Below, piece after piece: positions 36,891 to 49,960 of a stretch of DNA of 64,000 bases. Below the pieces are notes generated by a model, which was not told where the DNA came from, did not search any database, and saw nothing but the letters and a program-made list of their open reading frames with translations. The translations under genes were made by a program, and so were the position numbers. Origin of the DNA: Congeria kusceri (taxonomy: Eukaryota; Mollusca; Bivalvia; Myida; Dreissenidae). The stretch lies in assembly GCA_027627225.1 (NCBI GenBank), contig CM051029.1, forward strand, positions 9,462,215 to 9,526,214, written 5' to 3'. How positions within the stretch are numbered: the stretch's first letter is position 1; every line of letters begins with the position of its first letter.

Positions 36891-39439
36891 AGAAGTGTAT
36901 TTGTTATTTTGCTCGCTGGCACCATTTTTTTGCCCAAATCCGCGGAAAACCTAATCATTTTGTTGTGGCCTGATGATTTATTAACAATTTTAAAATGCAT
37001 ATATTAATTATAAAACATTTAATTGAAAGAGCGACTCTACATAAAAGTACAATTAGCGCAGGCTTTATTTTTTAACTATATTTCGTGTCTCTATTATTAA
37101 CGTCGTTTTACAATTGATACCAATTTATAAACGCATAACAGTATTTAAGTTGTCAGTAACAGAAATACGATTTTATACACAATTTTCACAAACTCCCGCT
37201 GTATGTTTCTATTGAAGGTACGTCATAAGAAAATCGGTCCTGCAGAGGATAAACTTTAATAAACTTGTTGCACATGCAAGAGCAACACGAAACCGCTGTG
37301 ATGTAAACGGTTTAATATTAAAACTGACATTTCAGTTTATCACTTTAAAATTACTGTTTTTAGAAGGTATATTTTGGTGAAAATTAAAGCCAAGAATTAA
37401 ACAGAATAAAGTTGCGTAATGAATGATTGTCTTCACCTACTTACAAAAATAGTGACTGCCTAATTTTATTAAAAACACATCAGTAGCTGCAACATTTATA
37501 TTAAAAAAATGATTATTTGAGCGGCGAAAACGGAACCAAAGGGAAAAAATTTATGAATTTATGGATACTTGATACATGTCTAGACTGTTTGTATTTGTTG
37601 TCGATCCGTGAGTTGCTCTAACGGATTTAAAGATACTATTTTCTTCAGGGTTATAAACACATATAACGCGCTTAAACCATACAAATAACTAATGCAGTTA
37701 AAATAATAATGTAGATAGCATAATTCATAAAGGGAAATACGTTTTTATATGGAAACTATCACTTGAATTTATTAAGTGAAATAATAAACAATTAATGTTT
37801 AAAAAAGACGATGATACTCTTTGACTAAACCTTCATATAACTAAAACCACATGTTATTGTATTGTGTGTTGTTTAAAACAGATTTTGTAAGGATTTACCG
37901 TTTTGTGTAAGCATGTTATTTTGACTTGCGTAATTAGAAATTCAAATATATTGCTATTGACTATGACTAAGAAGCTCAATACAGTCTAATCTGTAAGGAT
38001 GCACACAAAATACTTTCATGATTTTTAACCCACTTACAAACGCAGTGCCTTGAATTCACATTGTTGTAGCATATCTAATGAATAGATAGGTATTATTCAT
38101 ACAGTATGCTATTGGTTCGTCGGTATAAATGTTTAATTTGGCTGTAATTTACTTTGCAATGTCAGATTATTACGATGGGAAATGACACTTTAAGCTACAG
38201 TTGAGGGCAAATATATTACATGTTTCATGGACATTATGTCAGCAGTTAGAGAGGTATCGGTGTACTGAAACATTTCGGTTAAAACGAGTAATAGCTAACC
38301 TTTTCATGGTTGTTGCTATTATAATTGCGTTTGCTTCCGTTAAGAGCGCAATCTGATAAGCACATTAGATATTCGAAATTGACAAACAATAATACTATGC
38401 TAAGCAAGCCGGCAGTTTATTTCCTTTGTGTGTGCCCCATGGCCACGCAGTGCGAGCATGATACGTGTATCAGATTACTTCTCTGAACAGGCAATTACAT
38501 TTTGCCTGTATGCTATTTATAAGTGTCCGTCTACTTCTTCGTAGAAAAGATACCCGGTGCGTAAATAAAATATACAACACATCATAACGACCAGCAATTA
38601 AAATATAATAAGTCCGTAACTGACTGTAAGTTACATACGGAGCATAATTAAACCGATATTTTTAGTATACAGTTTGACTAGGACGCATAATTAATGTTAA
38701 CGCGAGGAACATAAAGTCGCGAATACATGTAGTAAGAATGTTGGCGAGACACTGAAAAAATATACCACGAGTTTCTATATCAAATTTAAGTAACGTAGAT
38801 GCAAATGCAAGTACATGTCTGTAATATTTGTACAGAACTACATGAATTGTCAATAAAATATCTTCGTGAAAATGGGGCATATCTATCTAAATAAATACAT
38901 AATTCAGTTATGGGGAATGTTGCACATGATTACATACTTTAGATTTCTTGATACCCCGGCTGCACCAACGATCAGAAAGAAAGTTTAATAAGTATCCATG
39001 AGTCACATGTATTGTGTAATACCACATATTTTATGATCTAAATTGTAAAATACAAATGTGTTATAGTTCTACAATAGTTAAATAATACATACAAACGGGT
39101 TAAAGCAATCATCCTTAGTAAACACATGACCATTTTTGGTAGTTGCTTTCTACAAATACATTGCAACAACCTAACACATTTTAGGTATTCTGTGTCAACA
39201 GGTTCAGAGAGCACATCGATTACATGATATAATAACACAGTAAAGGCATTGTCTTATATGTAATGTGTCGTTGTTAAACATACAAAAAACCTGATGTCAA
39301 GCGTATAAGCTACTTTCAAAAGTCATTTACTGGAACACAGCCCTGCAAACATTCCATAAATAACAATCGAAGAGCACGTGTTATTTTCCAAAATATTAAT
39401 AACAAAGACATATTCTGCTTTTCAATATGAATATAATCA

Positions 39440-40450
39440 TCGTATTATGATCATCAATGTGCATTCAGCCTTAATAGTCGTATTTGTGTAATTCACGTCC
39501 TAAGATCAAGTTAAGAGAAGGCACAAGCTCAAAAACAACAACATCTGTAATAAGTACTAAGTCTGACAGAAATTGTTATCATACATGCTAAGAAAAGTGC
39601 ATCTTTTACCACGTTTAAAACGTATGAATGAGATAGGTTTAATAAATTTCAATAAAAGTGTACGGAATCGAAAGACTAACCAAATTAACTAAGTAAAAAT
39701 TGGAATAATTAATCAAATTCAATAGTAATCAAACTTCAATAAAGAGCTTTAGTTTTGTCCTACACTTCCATCGTATCATACGGAATAAGTATAACAACTC
39801 ATAAACTTATTGATTGAATTGGTTTCAATAAAACGTAACCAAGTAAAATGAATTGCATAGGAAAAAGTGCATAATTCAATCAAAATCCATGCCAGACATA
39901 TGCTTCTTTACCTATATACTCATCTTTTTATACTGAATAAGTATACCAAGTTTTAAGGCTTCGCGTCAACCTTTTATACAAAGTGATCAAAAAATTCTTA
40001 GCTGACAACGTGTCATACTTCAATCATAATTTCAAACATTATTATGGTACGTGTCCTTCATTATCGCCACATCATGCTGAATAAATATTCCAAGTTTTAA
40101 AGTTGAGCCAAAACAAGGTTTGAAGAAAAGTGGACCTAACCGATAAACTTAATATAAAACTCTGAGTCATAAAAGGGCCATAATGCAATAAAAAATGATA
40201 TAGCAGTTAGCTATACTCTTTTCTTTTTAAATTTTAACAGCGTAAATGGTTTTATTCCAAATGTGGAACAAACAAAGCTGTACTTACGAAGAAAATGTAC
40301 TGTTTGCATCATGCTGAGTCAGTATAACAAGTTTGAAAGATATACGAGGTTAAAAGGCCATCAAGCAAAATGGACCTAAACTGAACCTCTCACCTAAACG
40401 AAAACCAAGTCCGACGCCGACGCAGATATGCAATGATATTGTCATTGTCA
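39440..40450 (+). repeat. Probable dispersed bivalve-type repeat inserted in segment 2
   Basis: Degenerate internal echoes are present: 'gaataagtataacaa', 'gaataagtataccaagtttt', 'gaataaatattccaagtttt' and 'cagtataacaagttt', spaced 130-230 bp apart. There is also 'gggccataatgcaa', and a G+C-rich end containing 'gtccgacgccgacgcag'. The style resembles non-coding dispersed repeats common in bivalve genomes. The stretch is absent at the matching point of segment 1 (about 11,255-11,290), so it is a younger insertion. The family is not identified. Confidence 0.5.
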
Positions 40451-41465
40451 TTACAATTCCATCAGAAAACAAGCATCTTAGTAATGTATATGCTGTATGG
40501 TAATGTGTTGACCAGGGTAACTTTGAGCAAAACCCATGTATCTACTGTAATTTGAAATTATACTAATTAATTTAAATGATTTTTGGCCTGTATTGTGTTC
40601 TATAGTTATTAATAGTTCAACGTTATAGCCATAGTGATTTGGTATATGTTGATGCCACATTTATGACAATATCTTCAAACAGCATTTAAAACTGCCAATG
40701 AGTTATAAGAAGTAACATGTTTATTAATGAACACCCGTTAATCAATGAGACCATACCGTTTGTTTGATTGTGGTTTATAAATACAATATTGGCGAATCAC
40801 AGTCCATAAAGTTGACAATGACAATAATTGGTTTGCTGTTAGAATGAATGTTAGGTTTTATTTATAGGAAACTCAAATAGTCAACATTGGAGTTGGCAGA
40901 GCGAGACACGACCTGTGAAAATATTTTTAAAAAATCGCATTGCGTAACGACCTTTGACGCTAAACATTTTAATAAGATGAAGTTACCGTAATATTTGATT
41001 GCAGTATAGCATCGGTATCGATATGCCGAGTGAAACTTCGCAATACACGTATAAAGAACTACGCTGGTGTTGATGATTGTTAACACTTTGGAGACATACA
41101 TCGGTTTTATGCAGAAAAGATTGACTGATACAAGGTAATCAGAAAAAAATGCCTCAGCTCTCATAAGAGCTTCATATAATTAAATTGCACGTTTTTGTCT
41201 TATATGTAACGAATGTACACACAATCAGAAATAAATTTAAGGCACAGCAGTGCTACCTTCATTGAAGCATATACGCGCATTTGTATAAATGGACGTACCT
41301 TAACATACTTAATCTTACGCAAAACGTTACAAATGAAGGACTAGAATCATTTCGAGCCGAAGATAGTAACGAAACACATAATGTGATAAATCGACATACT
41401 AACTACTATAATGATGAAACCCCCCCAAAACTACCCACTATGTACAGTCATATAATTTTTTTAAA

Positions 41466-41500
41466 TACTACTACTATTATTGCTACTACTACTACTACTG

Positions 41501-41549
<49 letters not shown>

Positions 41550-41655
41550 AACTACTACTACTACTACTAATACTTCTACTACTACCACTACTACTACTAC
41601 TACTACTTTTACTACTACTACTACTGTTACTTTTGCTACTGCTATTGCTGTTGCT
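41466..41655. repeat. (ACT)n microsatellite, about 190 bp
   Basis: ACT/CTA trinucleotide repeats with few interruptions, specific to segment 2. Both strands give homopolymeric artefact frames. Confidence 0.95.
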
Positions 41656-42849
41656 ACCGCTTCTTTAACTGATGTTGCTGTATTGTCGAACCATATACGT
41701 ATTTCAAAACGTGTTGCATAACTTGCATAACTTCCTCTTTCCTCAGTAAGCAGTGAATAAGTCATACAATGAAGAGTGCGGGATCCGGGATTCAGTTTCC
41801 AAAATATGACACTTGTTTACTTGGTAAGTATCTGGTTTCGTGTTAAAATGTATATGATCTCTAATAGCCTAAACACATATCAGCAGTAAATTATCCAGTC
41901 GTCATGCTGATGTATACCTGAATAAACATATTTTTCACAAGGAAGTTTGTCCCTTGTTGTTTTGGTCGTTATATGTGACTTCGTCGGTTGTTTTCAGTTT
42001 TAATGTCTGCCTATTTCTGAACAATGATGTGGGTTATGAGCGATCTTTGCTAACCCATTACTCTAGGAGGATGCATGAGTATGGCATAATGCTTATTGTT
42101 TGTTTTTTGCCCGTGTTTACTTTGTTTCATGTTTTTAATGGTCACAGGTTATAGCGACAATTATCATCCAACTTTCGTTTGCAGGCATTAACTTACTGAG
42201 GGCGAAGAATACATGTTGCGTTATTACATTTATATGGTCCTGTATAGAGTTAAATTAAACAGTGGGAACAAGGCTTTTGTATGTATGCATGTGTTCAATA
42301 TTGAATAATGCAGTAAAGGTTTCAATATTAACAGAAAATGATACAACTTAACTAAAGATGCTTTGTGAATAACAACAAATGACACTGCTGTTATAATTTG
42401 ACATAAATGTAGCTTTCAATGTCAGTTATGTATCATCCCATGTCCAATGCTTGTTGACATCACATTTGTTTCGTATTTCCAAAAGTATATGTAGGCGTAC
42501 GTATACGTCATTATCGCTATGGTAAATGTAACGTTAAAATAATGCAACCACATGTAGACACGATGGAAGCTTTATACAATATTTAACGTTTATAGTGTCA
42601 GACCATAAATTAGTATACCTGTGCAAACTTGATACAGGTGAGTGAACATAAGGAATGTTAAATATAACGCAGTATCTAGACTTGGACATTACGAAATAAG
42701 ACTGGGGATTTTAATTTAAAATATGCATTTAAATTAGACATTATTTATTGTTTTGATATATCTGGTAAAGTTGTATAAATAAACTCGGACAAAAGTACAG
42801 ACTTATAAGTAAATATCGTGGCGAAGCTTCTTGTATAACATGTTTGCAG

Positions 42850-45340
42850 GACCATCAATGTATTACATTGCATGCACGGTAAAATGTTACTCTTAGGCTG
42901 AGTGCATGCAAGGTAATTGAACTGACGGACTGAGTGCAGGAATTGTATTGTAACGCACACACTGAGTGCATGCAGGGTACTGTTACTCGCTGACTAGGCT
43001 AATGCAGGTTAATGCTACTCGCAGACTGAGTGCATGCAGGGTAATATTACACAGGGGCTGAGTGCATGCATTGTAATATTACCCACCGACTGAGTGCATG
43101 CTAGGCTATGTTACTCACGGGCTGAATGCATGCAGGTTAATATTGCATACGAGCTGGGTGTCCGATGGGTTATCTTTCTTGCGTTCTTAGTTCATGCAGG
43201 GTAATGTTACTCACGGATTGAGTTAATGCAAGTCAATTTTGTTCACAAACTGACTGAATGTAGCGTAATGGTTGTCACGTGTTATTTGATTGCAAGGCAA
43301 TGTAACTCACAAACCGAGGGCATGTAGCGTGATGTTTCTCACGGACTAGGTTAATGCAAGGCAGTTTTACTAACAAACTGTAGCGTAATGTTACTCGTGG
43401 ATTGAGTGCATGCAGTGTTATGCTTCTCACGGACATTGTGCATGCAGGGTATAGTTAATAACGATAGTATTGCATGCGGAGTTATGTTACCTCGCGAAGT
43501 TAATGCAAGGCAATGTGACTCACTGAGTTAATGCTAGATAATATTACTCACGAACTAATACTAATGTGACTTACGGACTTCGTTATTGCATGATAATATT
43601 TCTCAGGGGCTGCGTTAATGCAAGAAATGTTACTCAAGGCCTAAGTGAAGGTAGCGTAATATAAATCTAGAACTCAGTTCATGTTGCGTAATGTTACTCT
43701 ACGACAGAGTAAATGCATGGTAATATAAATCACGGACTGAGTGCATGCAGTGTAATGCTATTCACGAACTGAAGACATTCAGGGGTTAAGTAACTCGAGA
43801 TTTGAGTTAATGCAAGGTAATATTATTCACGGAGTGAGTGCATGCAGGGTAGTGTATCTCACGAACTGAGTGCATGCAAGATAAACTTACTCACGGACTG
43901 TGTTTATGCAAGCAATGTTTTTCACGGACAGAGTGTCAGCCGCGAAATGTTACCCACATGCTGAGTGCATGCAGGGTAATGTAACTCACGGATAATACAG
44001 TGTACTAATAATGAAGGGCTGTTTTAATGCTATGTTATGTTACTCACTGATTGCTTTAATGCGAGACCATGCTAGTCACGGACAGAATTTATGAAAGGAA
44101 TAATGTTACTAACGGTCTAAGTGCATGCAAGGAAAGTCTACTCACGGATTCAGTTCATGGCAGAGAATTTGTCTCACGGACTGAGTGCATGTAGCGTTAT
44201 GTTACACAAGGCCTAAGTGCATGCGTGGTTATGGTACTCACAGACTGAGTTAATTCAGTGTAATGCTACTCACAGACTGAGTTAATTCAGTGTAATGCTA
44301 CTCACATACTGAGTTAATTCAGTGTAATGCTACTCACAGATTGAGTTAATTCAGTGTAATGCTACTCACAGACTGAGTTAATTCAGTGTAATGCTACTCA
44401 CAGACTGAGTTAATTCAGTGTAATGCTACTCACAGACTGAGTTAATTCTATGTAATGCTACTCACAGACTGAGTTAATTCAGTGTAATGCTACTCACAGA
44501 CTGAGTTAATTCAGTGTAATGCTACTCACAGACTGAGTTAATTCAGTGTAATGCTACTCACAGACTGAGTTAATTCAGTGTAGTGTTACTCAGGGACTGA
44601 GTTAATGCATTGTTATGCTACTTACGGACTAAGTTAATTCAGCGTTATATTATTCACGGACTTGGTGACTAAAGGCATGTAGGGTAAAAATACACACGGT
44701 CCGAGTGCATGCAGCGTAATGTTACACTCGGCCTGAATGCATGCATGGTTATGTTATTCATGAATTGAGTAAATGCAGCGTAATGCTACTTAAGGACTGA
44801 GTATATTCAGTGTAGTGATACTGAAGGACGGAGTTAATGCGGCGTACTGTTACTGAAGGATCGAACTAATTCCGTGTAATGTTACTCACGGACTGTGTTC
44901 ACGCAGTTTAATGTTACTCACGGACAGTTTGTATACGGTTTAATGTTCCTAACGGACTGAGTTCATGCAAGGAAATGTTACTCACGGACAGAGTGCATGC
45001 ATGTTATGTTCCTCACGGTCTGTGTGCAGGCAACGCAATGCTAGCCATGTACTGAGTGCATCCATGGTAATATCACACACGGACAGAATGCATTCAGGGC
45101 AGTGTTACATTGTACTTTCACTCGCGGAATGTGTACATGTAGTGTAATTTAACTTGGATTGTGAGTGCGTGCACAAAAGGTACACTTTGACTGAGTTATT
45201 GCATTGTTAAACTAGTATGATCAATGCTAGTACAGCGTAATTAAACACACGACCAACGTTCGGGCAAAGACATGCTACTCACGACTTATGTGCTTGCAGC
45301 ACAATGCTTCTCATGACCAATAAACATGCGTATCAGTGTG
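42850..45340 (-). repeat. 32-bp minisatellite array 2, inverted, about 78 units
   Basis: Units carry 'actcacggactgagtgcatg' and 'cagggtaatgtt', the reverse complement of the 15.8-16.3 kb sub-family. The rightmost part (about 45,230-45,340) has 'cacgacc' variants matching the other sub-family of array 1. Relative to array 1 the orientation and internal sub-family order are both reversed, while the flanks on each side remain in direct orientation. Confidence 0.92.
44228..44590 (-). repeat. Homogenised 32-bp sub-array, about 11 near-identical units
   Basis: Within the otherwise degenerate array 2, units of 'ctcacagactgagttaattc' plus 'agtgtaatgcta' repeat with almost no change over about 360 bp. 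This indicates very recent local amplification. Confidence 0.95.
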
Positions 45341-45866
45341 AATGCAGCGACCAATGGCATCGGCAGAATGTAGGAAATGTATTAATTAAAACAGCAGCAT
45401 TACATTACTATTAAACAAGGATCGAACGCTGATTTTAACATAAATAATAGGCTATTCTTCAAACGCGTCTTACGATATTTAGTGAAGCATTATACTTGTA
45501 CAACTCCATTGTTAATGTTTTAAAAGTATATAGAGTACGTAAAATATGTATCGATATTTACTGATAGATGTTTTATTTGCATCTTGCTTGTTATCTGTTA
45601 TAAACACAAGTCTACGAAACAGTCAAACACAATATGACTTAATGATTTAATATATTTACTTTCATATAGTTATTAATACTTCACATATCACTCGAAATTT
45701 CAATTAAGCTATGTACACTTATTCATATAAATCCCGACAATTGGATTGAATAATATTAGGCATAACACATATACAATCCGATTATAAGCGCGTGCAAAAA
45801 CAAAAAAAATATTTTGCCGTCTTATTAAATATCAATACGTCTTCATAATAATCGCTGGTACCACTT
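45341..45866 (-). other. 3' flank / putative 3' UTR of receptor copy B
   Basis: This stretch is homologous to about 16,600-17,074 downstream of copy A, including 'cttacgatat', 'attataagcgcgtgcaaaa' and 'cttcataataatcgctggta'. No gene is seen in it. Confidence 0.65.
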
Positions 45867-46096
45867 TTAGAGAGTAGACAACTTCATATTGACGTAATCG
45901 CAATCATCAGGTGACACCGTTTGACCTAACGCGGGAACTGTAGAGTGATTTTCTGAAGAAGTCGTAATGTCTCGCCGAGTGTCGTAAGGAAATAAACTCG
46001 AGTATTCGTGGCATTCTTGTTCTGCACGTGTGTTGTACTTATTGTCATGACGTGCGAGTGTCTCATAATTAGTGTCAGGGCGAGCATGCAGATCAT
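45867..46096 (-). CDS. Receptor copy B terminal exon: cytoplasmic tail
   Basis: The acceptor is TTTTACAG| and the entry phase is 1 (G|AT). The exon has 75 codons and a TAA. It reads DLHARPDTNYETLARHDNK, then YNTRAEQECHEYSSLFPY, and ends CDYVNMKLSTL. The YETLARHDNK segment equals one unit of the copy A array. Both are 10 codons and differ mainly by Tyr (TAT) versus Ser (TCT). Motifs are YETL and YSSL 17 residues apart (too far for a standard ITAM), YNTR, and C-terminal YVNM. The frame is intact. Only the preceding 46,421-46,484 exon accompanies it, so it is either a gene fragment or an alternative last exon of the upstream copy C. Transcript evidence is not available here. Confidence 0.7.
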
Positions 46097-46420
46097 CTGT
46101 AAAACAAAATAAAACAAACGTGAGAATAACTGACGGAAAGAATAAGACATTAAACATATTGTATTTCAACAGAGGCTGTTGGGAAGATCTAAAACAATAT
46201 TATATTTATAACTTTAGTTTTGAAGATGACACACTGCACATGTACACCTAAACAGACATAAGGCATAGTGGCTGAAGTATCAATCCTCGCTGATTACTGT
46301 TACAAGTGTGTTACGGAATCTACTAGCCAACCAAATTCATTACTGCCAGCATCTTTCATAACCATTGTTGGCTCTATGATTTTTTATTTTAAATTTATAT
46401 CTGAACATGTAAATAGTTAC

Positions 46421-46484
46421 CAAATATCCAGGGTAACCATAATCTCCATCTGTGAGATCTGTGTTTTGGGCCCCCTTGTTTCGC
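46421..46484 (-). pseudogene. Copy B penultimate tail exon, phase uncertain
   Basis: ATTCAG| and |GTAACT flank a 64-bp stretch reading RNKGAQNTDLTDGDYGYPGYL. Copies A and C have 53 bp here and exit in phase 1. The 64-bp form exits in phase 0 and would put the next exon out of frame. A weak donor inside it (GATTATG|GTTACC) would give 47 bp and the right phase. Either B uses the weak site or the exon has decayed. Confidence 0.5.
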
Positions 46485-47811
46485 CTGAATGCATTTACAT
46501 AGTTTAATAAGTAGTTGGTATTATAAGGCCTATGTCTACAAAAAACTCAAAGTGTTGTATGTACTTGTTTTATTGTATTTGCTATTGTATCACATTTCCA
46601 TATCCTGATAACGTTGAAGTTGCTAAATAAGATCATTTTGTGTGCACATAGTCCCTTTACGGAATGATGTTTCATTGTAATATATGTAGTAACGCACACA
46701 GTTTGATTTGATAATATCATATCACTTGGTTAATATATATAATAAATCTACGTTTACAATGAAAAACACATATTTAATTACGGGCCATGGAAGAGATCTG
46801 CGTATATATGGGTTTCGTTTTTCCCTGGAATAGTTATTGTAATTATGCTATTGTTTAACATGCAATATTTGTATACTATAGGTTTTTTTTTAAGAACTTA
46901 TTAGCAGCCAATTTTGGGGTGAAATACGAACATCATAAATACACATGTTCAATACACCAATCAAAAAGTCGTACATGTAGAAAATTTACAACAAATTATA
47001 ATTTTGAATTAGAATTTTCAATAACTAGTAGCGCAACATTAATTTGCTGTCATATAACAAACAAATAATATATATAATTGGGAAAAGACGTTGTTTCTTT
47101 GTCCTCGTCGTTCAAGACATTATCTTTAATTATAACTTCGTTTACATTGGCCCTGCTGGTTAGTATTATGTGGATTGATGTTTGTAGTGAACTAAATTCA
47201 TATCGTTTTGTATTTCTTTAAATGATTAACTTGCAGCAGCCGCACTAGTAGAGGAGAGTGAGACAGAAAGAGGCCTGATTATAAAGGCGTTCGATTCCAT
47301 AAATCGGTAAGGTTATATGTTGTAAATGTCATGATTCAGGCAATGTCGTTTTATATGTTTTGTAATATTTGTATGTTGTTTTACTTGTTTGTTTATTTTG
47401 TTTGCAGAGGTTTTATATTAATTCAGTAATGAAGTCAGCCACTAGAATGTTAGCATCTAAAGTGATAATAATATTCACGTTTGGTAAAATATAATGGTAT
47501 GTAACTATTGCAGCTATAATTACTGTGTTAATTATATTATGTATGTATATATGTTATAATTGTTTCACAGATTTGCTTCTAGTCTTATATTGTAAATCGA
47601 ATAAAGAACACTATGGAAATCTGACCCTCAGAGTTGTCGTTATCACTAGAGTTACATATATATATATATATATAACACATAAATAAATAAATAAATACAT
47701 AAATGACTAAATGAATAAATAAATATATAAATAAATAAATAAATAAATAAACAAATACATGATTAAATAAATAAATAAGTAAATAAATAAATAAATGACT
47801 AAATAAATAAG

Positions 47812-47842
<31 letters not shown>

Positions 47843-49719
47843 ATACATAAATAAATAAATAAATAAATAAATACATAAATACATAAATACATTTTACTTT
47901 CTTAATGCAACAATGTATTTCGAAGTTTTAGTTATCGTTCATTGTTAAACATAGAATGTATACGTACTAGATGAGCACAATATTGACATATACAATTGGA
48001 GTCTTCAGGTAACATCTCGTTGCTTCATTGCATGTGCAACGAAAAGTGCACACAGAACATGCTATTTGTCTGTTGATGGAAATAACATGAGAAAGGTTAT
48101 TAAAATTGAAAACGAAATCCAATGGCTGTAATAACCCCATGATAAATCCTTACAACAGAATGACCAGATAATATGCGCATGTTTTCTTGATAAGGATGCC
48201 GCACATTCAGACTTTTGCAACCATTTCAATTCTCCTAGACTAAAGAGCTATGTTATAGACGCAGTTCAATATAAACATGTTATCAGACATTACATTTTGA
48301 AACCTGTACATGTATGCCTAAATTCTAATAATCACGCTAATCTGTAAGTAGATTATCTCAATTTCATGAAATTAAAATTGTCCATTATTTGCATAGTTAT
48401 ATTTTATCTGCAACATTAAACTTATACAAAAATATTAAATTTAGGTGATCAGTGTTCGATTTTATTCTTTAAACTATGAATAATGTAAAGGCAAAAATTA
48501 TCCCGTGCGCACTAGAAATATTTGAAAAACATTTCGAGACGCTTTAGAAATCGGGTTGAAAGAATGCGTTTTAATGAGTAAACCAGGTGGATTAAAACTT
48601 GTTTAATGTGACAAAAATGTTCTATTCATAATATCTTGTTTTACTTGATGTGAAACAATTTTTTTTTTCATGGTTGTCATTTTTCCCAATCTGTGACATA
48701 TCAGCTTTAAATCCGTTTTGGACGTAAAGGTAAACACAAATAATACCATGAGCGACTGACTTCTCCATACCTGCATATGTTGTAACATGTCGATATTGTA
48801 GTATTTAGTAAATGCCGTTTAAGCAACTACCACGATCTCATATAACCCTGCATATATAAGTTAAACACATAACTATATTGTTACAATGTCACATGTAATC
48901 AGGAATTACATGTCATTAGCGTTGAGATCACAACGATGACTGACGGCGTAAAACGGATGTACCGATGAATTCAAAAGTCATTTACGGACATTTATAAACA
49001 TTGCGACCTTTCGTGCTGGTCGTTTCCAGTTCAGATTATGGACACTTTGCTTAGTTCCCTTTGAATACATCTAGTAATTTTAAATCCTGTGCTACTAAAA
49101 ATGTATTTCCTTTTTACTTTAAGGTTATTTCGATTTAAATACTTGTGACACACCAGGACCAATGGTCGCTTAGGCTACAAATATCAAGCGCTCATGGACA
49201 GTAATGTGCTGCAAAAATTAATTGTGTCTTTTAAAATACTGCATGTAATCAAACATACGGATTGTATATTAGGGTTCGAATTCACCAACCCATTCGTTAT
49301 CAGTTCTTGAAGTTGTCAATAAAGAACAAATTAAGACTCAAGAACTTACATGTGGATAAGCAAATATCCCGAGTACCAATGCCGTTTTTGTTGTTAACAA
49401 ACAATTGTAAATGAATAGTGCTACAATAAGAGTCGATGACTAACAAGTAGGATTCAAATATACAGCTTTCATATATAACACAACAGTATCAAGAATATTA
49501 TTTATTCGTAAGTCTTAAGTCATAGACAAGATTTTGTTTCATTTCATCGTGCCTCAGAAAGTTGCAATTCTGCTGCTCTGGTTTGTGTCTAGCCATTGAG
49601 TAGTTCAATGGTAATTAAATTGAATAGTATTCTCTTTCATTCATGTGTAATTTGAATTGCGATGCTATGAGGTTAATTTGTATTTACACTTACATGTTTT
49701 GTGAATAATTATGGGCCAA
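46485..49719. other. Intergenic DNA between copies B and C, nothing recognised
   Basis: Homology to copy A ends near 46,550. No TM, FN3 or Ig exon of copy B could be found upstream of 46,484. A tetranucleotide tract is listed separately. Confidence 0.5.
47655..47893. repeat. (TA)n then (AAAT)n tetranucleotide microsatellite
   Basis: A short TA run (about 47,657-47,672) is followed by about 220 bp of 'aaataaataaat' with occasional ATAC and ACTA interruptions. The Tyr/Leu/Ile-rich frames on the minus strand are artefacts. Confidence 0.95.
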
Positions 49720-49960
49720 GTGTGAGGTTCGTGCGCACTTAAACCGGTTTAAACCCCCGATGCTTTGCATTGACCGTTCCAAGGCGGTGTCCCCAGTTTT
49801 ATTCATTTGTGTTTTGTCTTTGTTATGTGTTTATGTGATGCTCTGTGTATTGTTTTTTTGGCAATTGGTCACTTACCATAAATAAAGGACCTCGGGCTGC
49901 TAATAAGAGCTCTCTCCTGCTGTCGCAACTGGAGGTTCGCTTTGTTTATATTGAAGTCTT
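49720..49960 (+). repeat. Dispersed repeat, SINE- or LINE-tail-like
   Basis: A locally G+C-richer element runs from 'aaaccggtttaaaccccc' through 'gaccgttccaaggcggtg' and 'ttaccataaataaagga' to 'tcctgctgtcgcaactgg'. A truncated second copy of its 3' end sits at 13,178-13,240. No pol III A/B boxes could be assigned with confidence, so the class is open. Confidence 0.5.

Larger units (their letters stand above)
36891..42660. other. Segmental duplication copy 2, gene-free flank
   Basis: This stretch is collinear with 9,040-14,880 in direct orientation. Extra DNA relative to copy 1 lies at about 38,650-39,250 and, most clearly, at about 39,420-41,710. The latter holds a dispersed repeat and an (ACT)n tract. 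No coding frame is conserved between the copies. Confidence 0.75.

Noticed and set aside
36614..37000. 128-codon minus-strand frame
   Set aside because: It overlaps the segmental-duplication flank, is not conserved as protein in segment 1 (9.0-9.3 kb), and has no recognisable domain or splice context.
47585..47892. Tyr/Leu/Ile-rich membrane-like frame
   Set aside because: It is the minus-strand translation of the AAAT tetranucleotide repeat.
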